From NCBI GenBank assembly GCA_031255035.1, contig JAIRTI010000203.1, positions 1 to 5,373 of the forward strand: DNA of 5,373 bases, given 5' to 3'. The position numbers and the translations under genes were made by a program. Positions within the stretch are counted from its first letter, which is position 1; every line of letters begins with the position of its first letter. The notes beneath the pieces were generated by a model. That model was given only the letters and a program-made list of their open reading frames with translations. It searched no databases and was not told the DNA's origin. The stretch comes from Desulfovibrio sp. GTDB lineage: Bacteria; Desulfobacterota; Desulfovibrionia; Desulfovibrionales; Desulfovibrionaceae. This document shows, piece after piece, positions 1-5,336 of the stretch.

Positions 1-192
1 GGCAAGCTGTTTTACAGTTGCGACCAATACCCCCAATGCGATTACGCCATGTGGGACGAGCCCGTAAAGGGCGAATGCCCGCTGTGCGGCGGCAAAGTGC
101 TGGCCAAAAAGAAGCAGCGTGGCGGCCCCGCCTATATCGGCTGCCCTACCAAGGGTTGCCGCTATCGCCAGGACGGCGACAGCGGGGAATAG
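1..192 (+). CDS. topA: DNA topoisomerase I, C-terminal zinc-ribbon fragment (5' truncated)
   Basis: This is the last 63 codons of a gene that begins upstream of the window, read in the first frame and ending at TAG 190-192. The fragment carries paired cysteines in the pattern of topoisomerase I C-terminal zinc ribbons. C7-x5-C13 (in SCDQYPQC) completes a finger whose first half lies outside. It is followed by a full finger with C26-x2-C29 (CPLCGG) and C48-x4-C53. Phrases such as YSC-x-YP-x-C and CP-x-CGG are typical of this family. Type IA topoisomerases relax negative supercoils in the cytoplasm through a tyrosine-DNA intermediate. The catalytic part is not in the window, and the C-terminal ribbons bind single-stranded DNA and partners. 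No clear terminator follows, so read-through into the next genes is possible. The family call is firm; another protein with the same ribbon type is unlikely. Confidence 0.9.
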   Translation, partial: GKLFYSCDQYPQCDYAMWDEPVKGECPLCGGKVLAKKKQRGGPAYIGCPTKGCRYRQDGDSGE

Positions 193-223
193 CCGCTTCC
201 TGAGGCAATGATTTAATATTTTT

Positions 224-318
224 GCTCGTGGAGCGTGGGCGACACCCGGGAAGCGTCGGCGAACCTCGCCCGCGAGCTTTCCGCAGGCGGGCCGCACCCG
301 CCGTCAAGCGGAAATCTC
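224..318 (+). promoter_or_regulatory. Structured leader region with nested inverted repeats
   Basis: The 153-nt gap between topA and the next gene contains two sizeable potential stems. The first pairs 234-242 with 266-274 (core GGGCGA/TCGCCC, one G-T wobble) and can be extended by GCTCG 224-228 with CGAGC 273-277. The second pairs TTTCCGC 278-284 with GCGGAAA 308-314. It encloses GGCGGG 286-291 / CCCGCC 297-302 and is flanked by GAG 274-276 / CTC 316-318. It ends 27 nt before the preferred ATG at 346. No T-run follows, so it does not look like a simple intrinsic terminator. It may be a leader structure or an RNA-processing site. An AT-rich patch at 211-223 could hold a -10 element, but no convincing -35 was seen. 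The pairings are seen directly; the function is inferred. Confidence 0.4.
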
Positions 319-336
319 AGACGCAAAATGCCTGAC

Positions 337-340
337 AGGA
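337..340 (+). promoter_or_regulatory. Ribosome binding site deciding the start at 346
   Basis: AGGA lies 5 nt before the ATG at 346. The in-frame alternatives are a GTG at 235, an ATG at 328 and an ATG at 340. The first two lack a recognisable Shine-Dalgarno sequence at proper distance, and the ATG at 340 overlaps this site. The stretch 235-345 also encodes a low-complexity Gly/Pro/Arg-rich peptide and coincides with strong inverted repeats. Translation from 346 is therefore favoured. Confidence 0.5.
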
Positions 341-345
341 TGCCT

Positions 346-624
346 ATGAAAGACGACAAGGGCCTTTACTATCATCCCGACCCTGCGGATGCCGGCTCAC
401 GCGTCTATGTGCGCGAAAGCGCGGCGGGCGTCGAGTTCCGCCTGTGGCGGGCCGATCATCCCGAAGTCTGGGAAAAGCACCAGTGGCTGGCCCACAGCGT
501 CATCGAAGCGGCCGCGCTCATGTACAAGGAACGCGGCAGCGGCGCGGACCCTCTGGCCCTCTACGATCTCAACGTGGCCCGCGCCCTGATCAAAGATGAA
601 GAGCGCAAGCAAAACGGCCGCTGA
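346..624 (+). CDS. Conserved hypothetical small protein (92 aa)
   Basis: No named family is recognised. Starting at the ATG at 346 (MKDDKGLYYHPDP), the product has 92 residues and is soluble, with no signal peptide or membrane segment. The first half looks like short beta strands rich in aromatic and charged residues (RVYVRESAAGVEFRLWR, residues 19-35). A helical part follows around residues 41-62 (VWEKHQWLAHSVIEAAALMY). The end is another helix with ALYDLNVARALIKDEE (71-86) and a basic tail. It resembles short uncharacterised proteins remembered from Desulfovibrio genomes, but no function is known to me. The next gene starts 14 nt after its stop, so the two are very probably co-transcribed. 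A start at GTG 235 would give 129 residues, but the extra 37 look like untranslated leader. Existence of the gene is likely; the role is unknown. Confidence 0.7.
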   Translation: MKDDKGLYYHPDPADAGSRVYVRESAAGVEFRLWRADHPEVWEKHQWLAHSVIEAAALMYKERGSGADPLALYDLNVARALIKDEERKQNGR

Positions 625-638
625 CAGCGGAGGCGGCC

Positions 639-1187
639 ATGCATGAGGTCAGCCTGGGCGGCGTGATCAGAGATTATTTGAGCGGCGAGGAGCGCGAACT
701 CACCACCTATGAGGACCTGCGCCAGGCCCTGGCGCGTTTTCTGGTTGAAGAGCGCGGCTACGCGGCTTCGTCCCTGCGCCCGCATTATCCCGTGGCCTAC
801 GAAGTGGACGGCGAGATCATGGTGCGGGAGGCGGATATCGCCATGTTTCTGGGCGACGGCCGTCTGGGTCTGCTGCTTGTCTTTTGCGCCGGGCAGATCA
901 ATACTTATAAGCGCGAAGCCGTGGCCCTGGCGCGCCTGGCCCTGCCGGACCCGGCGCCGCTGGCCCTGGTGACCGACACCCGCGCGGCCGAGCTTTTCGC
1001 GGTCCGCGACGGGGCGACACTGGCCCGAGGGCTGGAAGCCCTGCCCGGACAGGCCGGAATGGAAGCTCTGGCCCAGGCCCGGCCCGCGCCGCCGCTGACG
1101 GCGGAGCGGCGGCTCAGAGAAAGCCGCATATTGCATGCCTACACGGGTTTTTTGAAAACGTGCTGCGGCGAGCGCTGCGACATATAA
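639..1187 (+). CDS. HsdR N-terminal-domain-like protein with degenerate nuclease motif
   Basis: The 182-residue product resembles the stand-alone type I restriction enzyme R N-terminal domain (HSDR_N_2 type, PD-(D/E)XK fold). The N-terminal helix EDLRQALARFLVEERGY (25-41) and the strand RPHYPVAYEVDG (47-58) match the family layout. So does the strand with the first acidic residue, READIAMF (63-70, D66). The next core strand, LLLVFCAGQINTY (78-90), is where an active enzyme has E-x-K. Here the aligned positions read F82-C83-A84, so the catalytic Glu and Lys are missing and cleavage is unlikely. No helicase or ATPase domain is attached and no HsdM/HsdS gene is in view, so it is not a working restriction subunit. 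The C-terminus ends in KTCCGERC (173-180), a possible metal-binding cluster. GGAGG at 629-633 sits 5 nt before the ATG, which supports this start. It may bind DNA or serve as a structural partner; that is inference. Confidence 0.75.
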   Translation: MHEVSLGGVIRDYLSGEERELTTYEDLRQALARFLVEERGYAASSLRPHYPVAYEVDGEIMVREADIAMFLGDGRLGLLLVFCAGQINTYKREAVALARLALPDPAPLALVTDTRAAELFAVRDGATLARGLEALPGQAGMEALAQARPAPPLTAERRLRESRILHAYTGFLKTCCGERCDI

Positions 1188-1250
1188 GGCGTTTCAGCCC
1201 TGGGGCAGGCGCGGCCTGGCCGTGGGCGGAAGCGATTGGCGGAACCACAA

Positions 1251-1255
1251 GAGGG
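1251..1255 (+). promoter_or_regulatory. Ribosome binding site deciding the start at 1264
   Basis: GAGGG lies 8 nt before the ATG at 1264. An in-frame GTG at 1222 would add 14 residues, but no Shine-Dalgarno sequence at suitable distance precedes it. The ATG is therefore preferred. Confidence 0.5.
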
Positions 1256-1263
1256 CGGCCATA

Positions 1264-2022
1264 ATGCAGGGATGGGTGCAAATAAACCGCGAGGCCTTTG
1301 AGCGTGACGTGCTGCGCGACTTCTGTCTGGCCTCGGAGCAACTGGGCGACCAGTTCGCCCGGTTCGCGGCCAGCGGCACCGTGTCCTTTCCGGTCTTGCG
1401 GTCTCTGGTGGGCGAGCCGTGGGACAAAGGCCTGTTGTGGCGCCTCAAGGACAAGTCCCACCATGTGCTGCCGCAGGCCGACGACGCGAGTCTTCACGGC
1501 CTGCTGCTCGACTGGACCCTGGGCTATGTGTTTCATGAGTCGTTGAAACTCATGGAAGCCGCGCATCAGCGCCAGTACTACGCGCCGAAGCTTTTCTCCT
1601 TGCCGGATCGCGGGCCGGATCGCGGGCCGGACGACGAGACCGAACGGCTGATCAACGCCCTGCGCGTCATTCAGGGCGAAACCCGCGCGAGCATGCGCCG
1701 GGAAACGGCCCGCCTTGCCATGTTGCTGCGCCACGCCCGCAGGCTGTTCTGCCTGTATTTTACCGGCCGGGCCGGGCACAGGCCGCTGGCCCGTTTCCTC
1801 CACGACAACAACGCGCTGGCGCGGCATGTCTTTCGTGACGATTACCTCCGGCTGGTGCGGGCGGTGTACGGCGACGCGCCGGAACGCATGCACCTTGAAG
1901 CCGCCCGTTCCCTGCTTGAAAGCGCCAGGGAGGAAGCGGCGGCCGGCGCTCTGGCCGCCGCCCTTGCGATCAACCCGGACAGCGCGGAGGCCCGCGAACT
2001 CAAAGCCCTGCACGGGCTGTAA
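1264..2022 (+). CDS. Conserved hypothetical helical protein with C-terminal TPR-like unit (252 aa)
   Basis: No named family is recognised, though the protein resembles an uncharacterised type remembered from Desulfovibrio. From the ATG at 1264 (MQGWVQINREAFERD) it has 252 residues, is predicted mostly helical, and lacks a signal peptide or membrane span. Residues 1-110 contain the clusters SFPVLRSLVGEPWDKGLLWRL (41-61) and LLDWTLGYVFHESLKLMEA (81-99). A proline/aspartate linker at 114-123 is built from a 12-bp tandem duplication. A helical region rich in Arg and Leu follows (about 125-200). The last 40 residues (about 211-250, with AAALAINPDSAEARELKAL) look like one TPR-type helix pair, suggesting protein contacts. 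It lies 76 nt after the HsdR-N-like gene and 47 nt before the metallolyase, and an operon is plausible. The function is unknown. Confidence 0.7.
   Translation: MQGWVQINREAFERDVLRDFCLASEQLGDQFARFAASGTVSFPVLRSLVGEPWDKGLLWRLKDKSHHVLPQADDASLHGLLLDWTLGYVFHESLKLMEAAHQRQYYAPKLFSLPDRGPDRGPDDETERLINALRVIQGETRASMRRETARLAMLLRHARRLFCLYFTGRAGHRPLARFLHDNNALARHVFRDDYLRLVRAVYGDAPERMHLEAARSLLESAREEAAAGALAAALAINPDSAEARELKALHGL
1603..1631 (+). repeat. 12-bp tandem duplication (CCGGATCGCGGG, about 2.4 copies)
   Basis: Two perfect head-to-tail copies at 1603-1614 and 1615-1626 are followed by a partial third (CCGGA). In frame they encode PDRG-PDRG-PD in the linker of the 252-residue hypothetical protein. Unit length is a multiple of three, so gain or loss of a copy would keep the frame. 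Confidence 0.9.
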
Positions 2023-2069
2023 GGGAAACACTGATTTAAGGAAGCGTTAAGTTTTCGTGAGGAGTTGCC

Positions 2070-3941
2070 ATGGCCCTTTTGCACCCCACCGGAAATCCGG
2101 CCTCCCGCCATTTGCGGGAAGTCGATTCGCCCGAGCTGTTCCGCGATATGTTCCCGTATGCCAAGGTCAGCCGCACGCCCTTTGACGGGGTGTTCGTCGA
2201 TTCGCGTCCGGCCGATCCCATGTTCATCACGGACACCACCTTCCGCGACGGCCAGCAGGCGCGCCCTCCCTACACGGTCAGGCAGATAACGGACATCTAC
2301 TCCCTGATCTACGAATTGGGCGGACGCGGCGGGCTTATCCGGGCCTGTGAATTCTTTATGTATTCGGACAAGGACAAAAAGGCCATCGAGGCCTGCCGGG
2401 CGCGTGGCTACGCCTTCCCCCGGGTGACCGGCTGGATACGCGCCAACCTCGACGATTTGCGGCTGGCAAAGAATATGGAGTTCAAAGAGGTGGGCATGCT
2501 CACCAGCGTGTCCGACTACCACGTCTTTTTGAAGCTGGGCTGGGATCGGAAGAAGGCCTTTGAGCATTATGTCAGGCTTGCGAGCCAGGCGCTCGAATGG
2601 GGCATCTCCCCCCGCTGCCATTTTGAAGACGTCACCAGGGCGGACATCATGGGCTTCTGCGTCCCCCTGGCCGCGAAGCTGATGGAGCTTGGCAGGGCCG
2701 CCGGGCTGCCCGTGAAAATCCGCCTGTGCGACACCATGGGTTACGGCGTGCCCTATCCCGGTGCCGCTTTGCCCCGCTCGGTGCCGCGCCTTGTCCGGGC
2801 CTTTACCGACGCGGCGGGCGTGCCGGGCGAATGCCTTGAATGGCACGGCCACAACGACTTTCACAAAGTGCTGGTGAACGCGTCCACGGCCTGGCTTTAC
2901 GGTTGCAGCGGCGTGAACAGCACTCTGCTGGGCTTTGGCGAGCGCACCGGCAACTCGCCCCTTGAGGCCATGGTGATCGAATACATTTCGCTGACCGGCC
3001 ATGATGAAGCCGCCAACACCAGAACCATCGCCCGCATTGCCCAATATTTTGAACGGGAGCTTGATTACCGCATTCCCTCGAACTATCCCTTTGCCGGCAA
3101 AGATTTCAACGCCACCAGCGCCGGCATTCACGTGGACGGCCTGGCCAAGAATGAAGAAATCTACAATATCTTCGACACCACCGCCATTCTGGGCCGCCCG
3201 GTGCCCATCATCATCACCGATAAATCCGGCCGCGCGGGCGTGGCCTACTGGATCAACCAGGAAGTGGGCCTGGAAGACGACGCCAAGGTCAGCAAGAGCA
3301 ACCCGGCCGTGGGCATGATCTACAAACGCATCATGCAGGCCTATGAAAAAGGCCGGACAACGTCCTTCTCGGGCAAAGAGATGATGTCGCTGGCCAAGCG
3401 CTATATGCCGGAACTCTTCCCCTCGGAGTTTGAGCGTATCCGGTCCATGGCCAAAAAGCTGTCGATCGTGGTTATCACCCGCCTGGTGGAGACCCTGGAG
3501 GTGCGCGGGCAGGGCAACGAACTGTACCCCTGCCTTGAGAAGTTCCTTAAGGAATTCAGCTTCGTGCAGTTCATCAACCTCACCGATACCCAGGGCAGGC
3601 TCCTGGCCAGCGCGGTCATTGACCCGGCGTACCGCGACACCTATTACGAGCGGCTTCCCCTGGGCGTGGATCTCTCGTCGCGTGAGTGGTTCCGCGAGCC
3701 CATGCGCACCGGCGGCCTGCACGTCACCGATATTTACCAGTCCCTGTTCACCGGCAAGCTGGTGGTTTCGGTCTCGGCCCCGCTCATTGACAAGGAAGAC
3801 AACATCACCGGCATTATCGGCGTGGACATTCAGCTTGAGGAGCTTTTGCGCCGGGCCGAGTCCCTTGACAATGACGACGACAATGACGACGGCGCAACCC
3901 CGTCCGGGCCGCCGCCGGACGCCGTGACCGACGATGTCTGA
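2070..3941 (+). CDS. DRE-TIM metallolyase ((Re)-citrate/isopropylmalate synthase-like) fused to a C-terminal Cache-like sensor domain
   Basis: The 623-residue protein begins with a full acyl-CoA-condensing TIM barrel. The signature DTTFRDGQQ lies at 55-63. The metal-binding H-G-H is at 259-261 in EWHGHNDF, GERTGN is at 290-295, and the LeuA-type FNATSAGIHVDG follows at 346-357 with His354. Members join acetyl-CoA to a 2-oxo acid in the cytoplasm. The N-terminus and the phrase RDGQQARPPYTV recall (Re)-citrate synthase-type proteins of anaerobes, but homocitrate, citramalate or isopropylmalate synthesis cannot be excluded. Instead of the LeuA allosteric domain, residues about 483-596 look like a Cache/PDC sensor (FVQFINLTDTQGRLL, SSREWFREP, VSVSAPLID, GIIGVDIQL). 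No signal peptide or membrane segment is seen, so this sensor would be cytosolic. An acidic tail (600-623) contains a duplicated DNDD unit. GAGGAG at 2059-2064 lies 5 nt before the ATG. The barrel is certain, the Cache call is probable, and the substrate is unknown. Confidence 0.85.
   Translation: MALLHPTGNPASRHLREVDSPELFRDMFPYAKVSRTPFDGVFVDSRPADPMFITDTTFRDGQQARPPYTVRQITDIYSLIYELGGRGGLIRACEFFMYSDKDKKAIEACRARGYAFPRVTGWIRANLDDLRLAKNMEFKEVGMLTSVSDYHVFLKLGWDRKKAFEHYVRLASQALEWGISPRCHFEDVTRADIMGFCVPLAAKLMELGRAAGLPVKIRLCDTMGYGVPYPGAALPRSVPRLVRAFTDAAGVPGECLEWHGHNDFHKVLVNASTAWLYGCSGVNSTLLGFGERTGNSPLEAMVIEYISLTGHDEAANTRTIARIAQYFERELDYRIPSNYPFAGKDFNATSAGIHVDGLAKNEEIYNIFDTTAILGRPVPIIITDKSGRAGVAYWINQEVGLEDDAKVSKSNPAVGMIYKRIMQAYEKGRTTSFSGKEMMSLAKRYMPELFPSEFERIRSMAKKLSIVVITRLVETLEVRGQGNELYPCLEKFLKEFSFVQFINLTDTQGRLLASAVIDPAYRDTYYERLPLGVDLSSREWFREPMRTGGLHVTDIYQSLFTGKLVVSVSAPLIDKEDNITGIIGVDIQLEELLRRAESLDNDDDNDDGATPSGPPPDAVTDDV
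3867..3890 (+). repeat. 12-bp tandem duplication (GACAATGACGAC x2)
   Basis: Two perfect head-to-tail copies at 3867-3878 and 3879-3890 encode DNDD-DNDD in the acidic C-terminal tail of the metallolyase-Cache protein. They are in frame and lie outside the folded domains, so copy number could vary without harm. Confidence 0.9.
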
Positions 3942-5211
3942 GAGGACAGCCGGGCCGGGGCCGGAAACGTCCCTCCTTGACGCCTCCCCGGACGGAGCGG
4001 CGAAAAACGGACGCGCCACCGGACGTATCGCCGGACGTATCGCTCTGATGCTGCCCAGGTATTCCACTTATGGCGGCGTTGAACAATTCGGCTACCGGCT
4101 GGCCAAGGCCCTGGCGGCGCGGGGCCACTCGGTGGATTTCATCTGCGCCAGGCAGGAGGCCGAGACTTCGCCGGGGGTGCGCGTCCTCGCCGTGGGGCGT
4201 CCTCCGGGCAGCCGCTTTCTCAAGCTCCTGTGGTATCTGATTCGGGCGGAGCGCGCCGTCAGGCGGGGCCGCTACGATTTGACCCTGAGCCTGGGCAAGA
4301 CCTGGTCGCAGGATATCAGCCGCATGGGCGGCGGTCCGCTTTCGGTGTTTTGGGAAAAGTCCGAGCAATCTCTGCCGCCCGGCTGGCCCCGCTTTTCCAA
4401 GTCGCTGCGCCGCAGACTTTCCCCGGTGAATCTGCTGAGTTTGCTGGTGGAGCGCCGCCAGTTCACCGAAAGCAGCGAGGTCATCGCCGTCTCGCACCTG
4501 GTGCGGCAGTGGCTTCTCAAGGCCCATCCGGCGCTGAAGCCCGAGCGCGTCAGCGTCGTCTACAACCGTCCGGACCTGGAGCGCTTCACAGCGCCCTCGC
4601 CCGACGAGCGCGACGCGGCGCGCCGATTCCTGGCCGAGAGTCACGGCCTGTCCCTGCCCGAACCGGAAAGCGGCCGGCCCGACCCGGTGTTCATCGGCAC
4701 GGCCTCCACCAATTTCCGGCTCAAAGGCCTTGAACCGCTTATCCGGGCCGTGGCCCTTCTGCCGGGCAACGCCTGCCTCCTGGCGGCCGGGGGCCGGGAC
4801 AGCATGAGGTACGCCGCCCTGGCGAAAAAACTCGGCCTTGGCGGCCGGGTCTTCTTTCTCGGCCGGGTCGACGATATGCCGGGCTTTTACCGGGCCCTTG
4901 ACGTCTTTATACTGCCTACCTATTACGACGCCTGCTCCAACGCCGTTCTTGAGGCCCTGGCCTCGGGCTGCCGGGTAATCAGCGCCAGGGACAACGGGTC
5001 GGCCTTTTTTCTGGATGCCGACTCGGTGCTGGACGACCCCGGAGACGCGGCCGCCATGGCCGAGGGCCTGCGCCGCGCCATGCTGCAGGGCCCGCCGCCC
5101 GCGTTCGCCTGGCCGGACACGGTGGAAAGCGGACTGGACGCTTTTGTGGCCCGCCTGGAAGAACGTCTGGCCGAGCGCCTTTCCTGCCGGACGCCGGGGA
5201 AAAATCCATAG
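3934..5211 (+). CDS. GT4-type glycosyltransferase (WaaG-like GT-B fold)
   Basis: The 425-residue product is a retaining glycosyltransferase of family 4 with a GT-B fold. The N-terminal Rossmann half starts at RIALMLPRYSTYGGVEQFG (35-53), with the glycine pair G47-G48 of the acceptor/donor loop. A linker strand (SEVIAVSHLVRQW, then VSVVYNRPD at 206-214) leads to the C-terminal half. This half holds FRLKG (261-265), which usually contacts the donor phosphates. It also holds D332-x7-E340 (DACSNAVLE), the EX7E-type donor motif with Asp in first place. WaaG-like enzymes add sugars to the lipopolysaccharide core at the inner membrane face, but donor and acceptor cannot be read from sequence. The first 34 residues are low-complexity and include a duplicated GRIA. 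ATG 3934 overlaps the preceding stop by 8 nt (ATGTCTGA) without a strong Shine-Dalgarno sequence, suggesting translational coupling. ATG 4048 is a weaker alternative because it would cut the first strand. Confidence 0.85.
   Translation: MSERTAGPGPETSLLDASPDGAAKNGRATGRIAGRIALMLPRYSTYGGVEQFGYRLAKALAARGHSVDFICARQEAETSPGVRVLAVGRPPGSRFLKLLWYLIRAERAVRRGRYDLTLSLGKTWSQDISRMGGGPLSVFWEKSEQSLPPGWPRFSKSLRRRLSPVNLLSLLVERRQFTESSEVIAVSHLVRQWLLKAHPALKPERVSVVYNRPDLERFTAPSPDERDAARRFLAESHGLSLPEPESGRPDPVFIGTASTNFRLKGLEPLIRAVALLPGNACLLAAGGRDSMRYAALAKKLGLGGRVFFLGRVDDMPGFYRALDVFILPTYYDACSNAVLEALASGCRVISARDNGSAFFLDADSVLDDPGDAAAMAEGLRRAMLQGPPPAFAWPDTVESGLDAFVARLEERLAERLSCRTPGKNP
4019..4042 (+). repeat. 12-bp tandem duplication (CCGGACGTATCG x2)
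   Basis: Two perfect head-to-tail copies at 4019-4030 and 4031-4042 encode GRIA-GRIA just before the first beta strand of the glycosyltransferase. The second copy appears to form the natural start of that strand, and the first looks like an added copy. Confidence 0.9.
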
Positions 5212-5245
5212 AGGCTGGGCAGCAATTCTCATTATGAGCCTTTTT
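5212..5245 (+). terminator. Weak terminator-like stretch after the glycosyltransferase gene
   Basis: AGGCT at 5212-5216 can pair with AGCCT at 5237-5241, with a small inner CTC/GAG pairing (5228-5230 / 5236-5238). A run of five T follows at 5241-5245. The stem is short and interrupted, so this is only a candidate for transcription end immediately after the stop codon at 5209-5211. Confidence 0.25.
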
Positions 5246-5280
5246 GCGGCCCCCCCATTCGCCAACTGTGAAAGGCGATG

Positions 5281-5336
5281 CCTCCGGCGGCCGGGGCGCT
5301 GCCCCGGACCCCGCCGGGGGAAATGATTTCCCCCGG
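5281..5336. repeat. GC-rich palindromic intergenic element with alternative hairpins
   Basis: This non-coding element contains a perfect 7-bp hairpin (CCGGGGC 5291-5297, loop GCT, GCCCCGG 5301-5307). It sits inside an outer stem pairing 5281-5290 with 5311-5320 (one G-T wobble, three-base bulge at 5308-5310). Downstream is a perfect 10-bp hairpin, CCGGGGGAAA 5314-5323 / TTTCCCCCGG 5327-5336, with loop TGA. The outer stem and the second hairpin share 5314-5320 and cannot form together. The word CCCGGACCCC occurs in both halves. The look matches multi-copy palindromic intergenic sequences remembered from Desulfovibrio genomes, but only one copy is in the window. The remaining bases to 5373 show no gene. 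Confidence 0.55.

Noticed and set aside
235..345. N-terminal extension of the 92-aa protein from GTG 235
   Set aside because: No ribosome binding site is seen. The peptide is low-complexity and the DNA is dominated by inverted repeats, while ATG 346 has AGGA at 5 nt.
639..1187. Active type I restriction-modification or anti-phage defence system
   Set aside because: Only an isolated N-terminal-type domain is present, its E-x-K is lost, and no methylase, specificity or helicase gene is in the window.
1936..1961. Perfect 9-bp inverted repeat GCGGCGGCC / GGCCGCCGC inside the 252-aa hypothetical gene
   Set aside because: It is explained by runs of alanine codons (AAAGALAAAL) in GC-rich DNA. A separate function is not supported.
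1114..2031. 305-codon open frame on the minus strand
   Set aside because: It is antisense to the 252-aa hypothetical gene, has no recognisable domain, and its composition is typical of a GC-rich shadow frame.
1842..4067. Very long open frame of 741 codons on the minus strand
   Set aside because: It lies antisense to three convincing genes. Its translation is rich in His, Gly, Ala and Arg with no domain signature, as expected from the complement of GC-rich codons.
3814..5265. 483-codon open frame on the minus strand
   Set aside because: It is a shadow of the glycosyltransferase gene, without family motifs and in conflict with a clear GT4 protein on the + strand.
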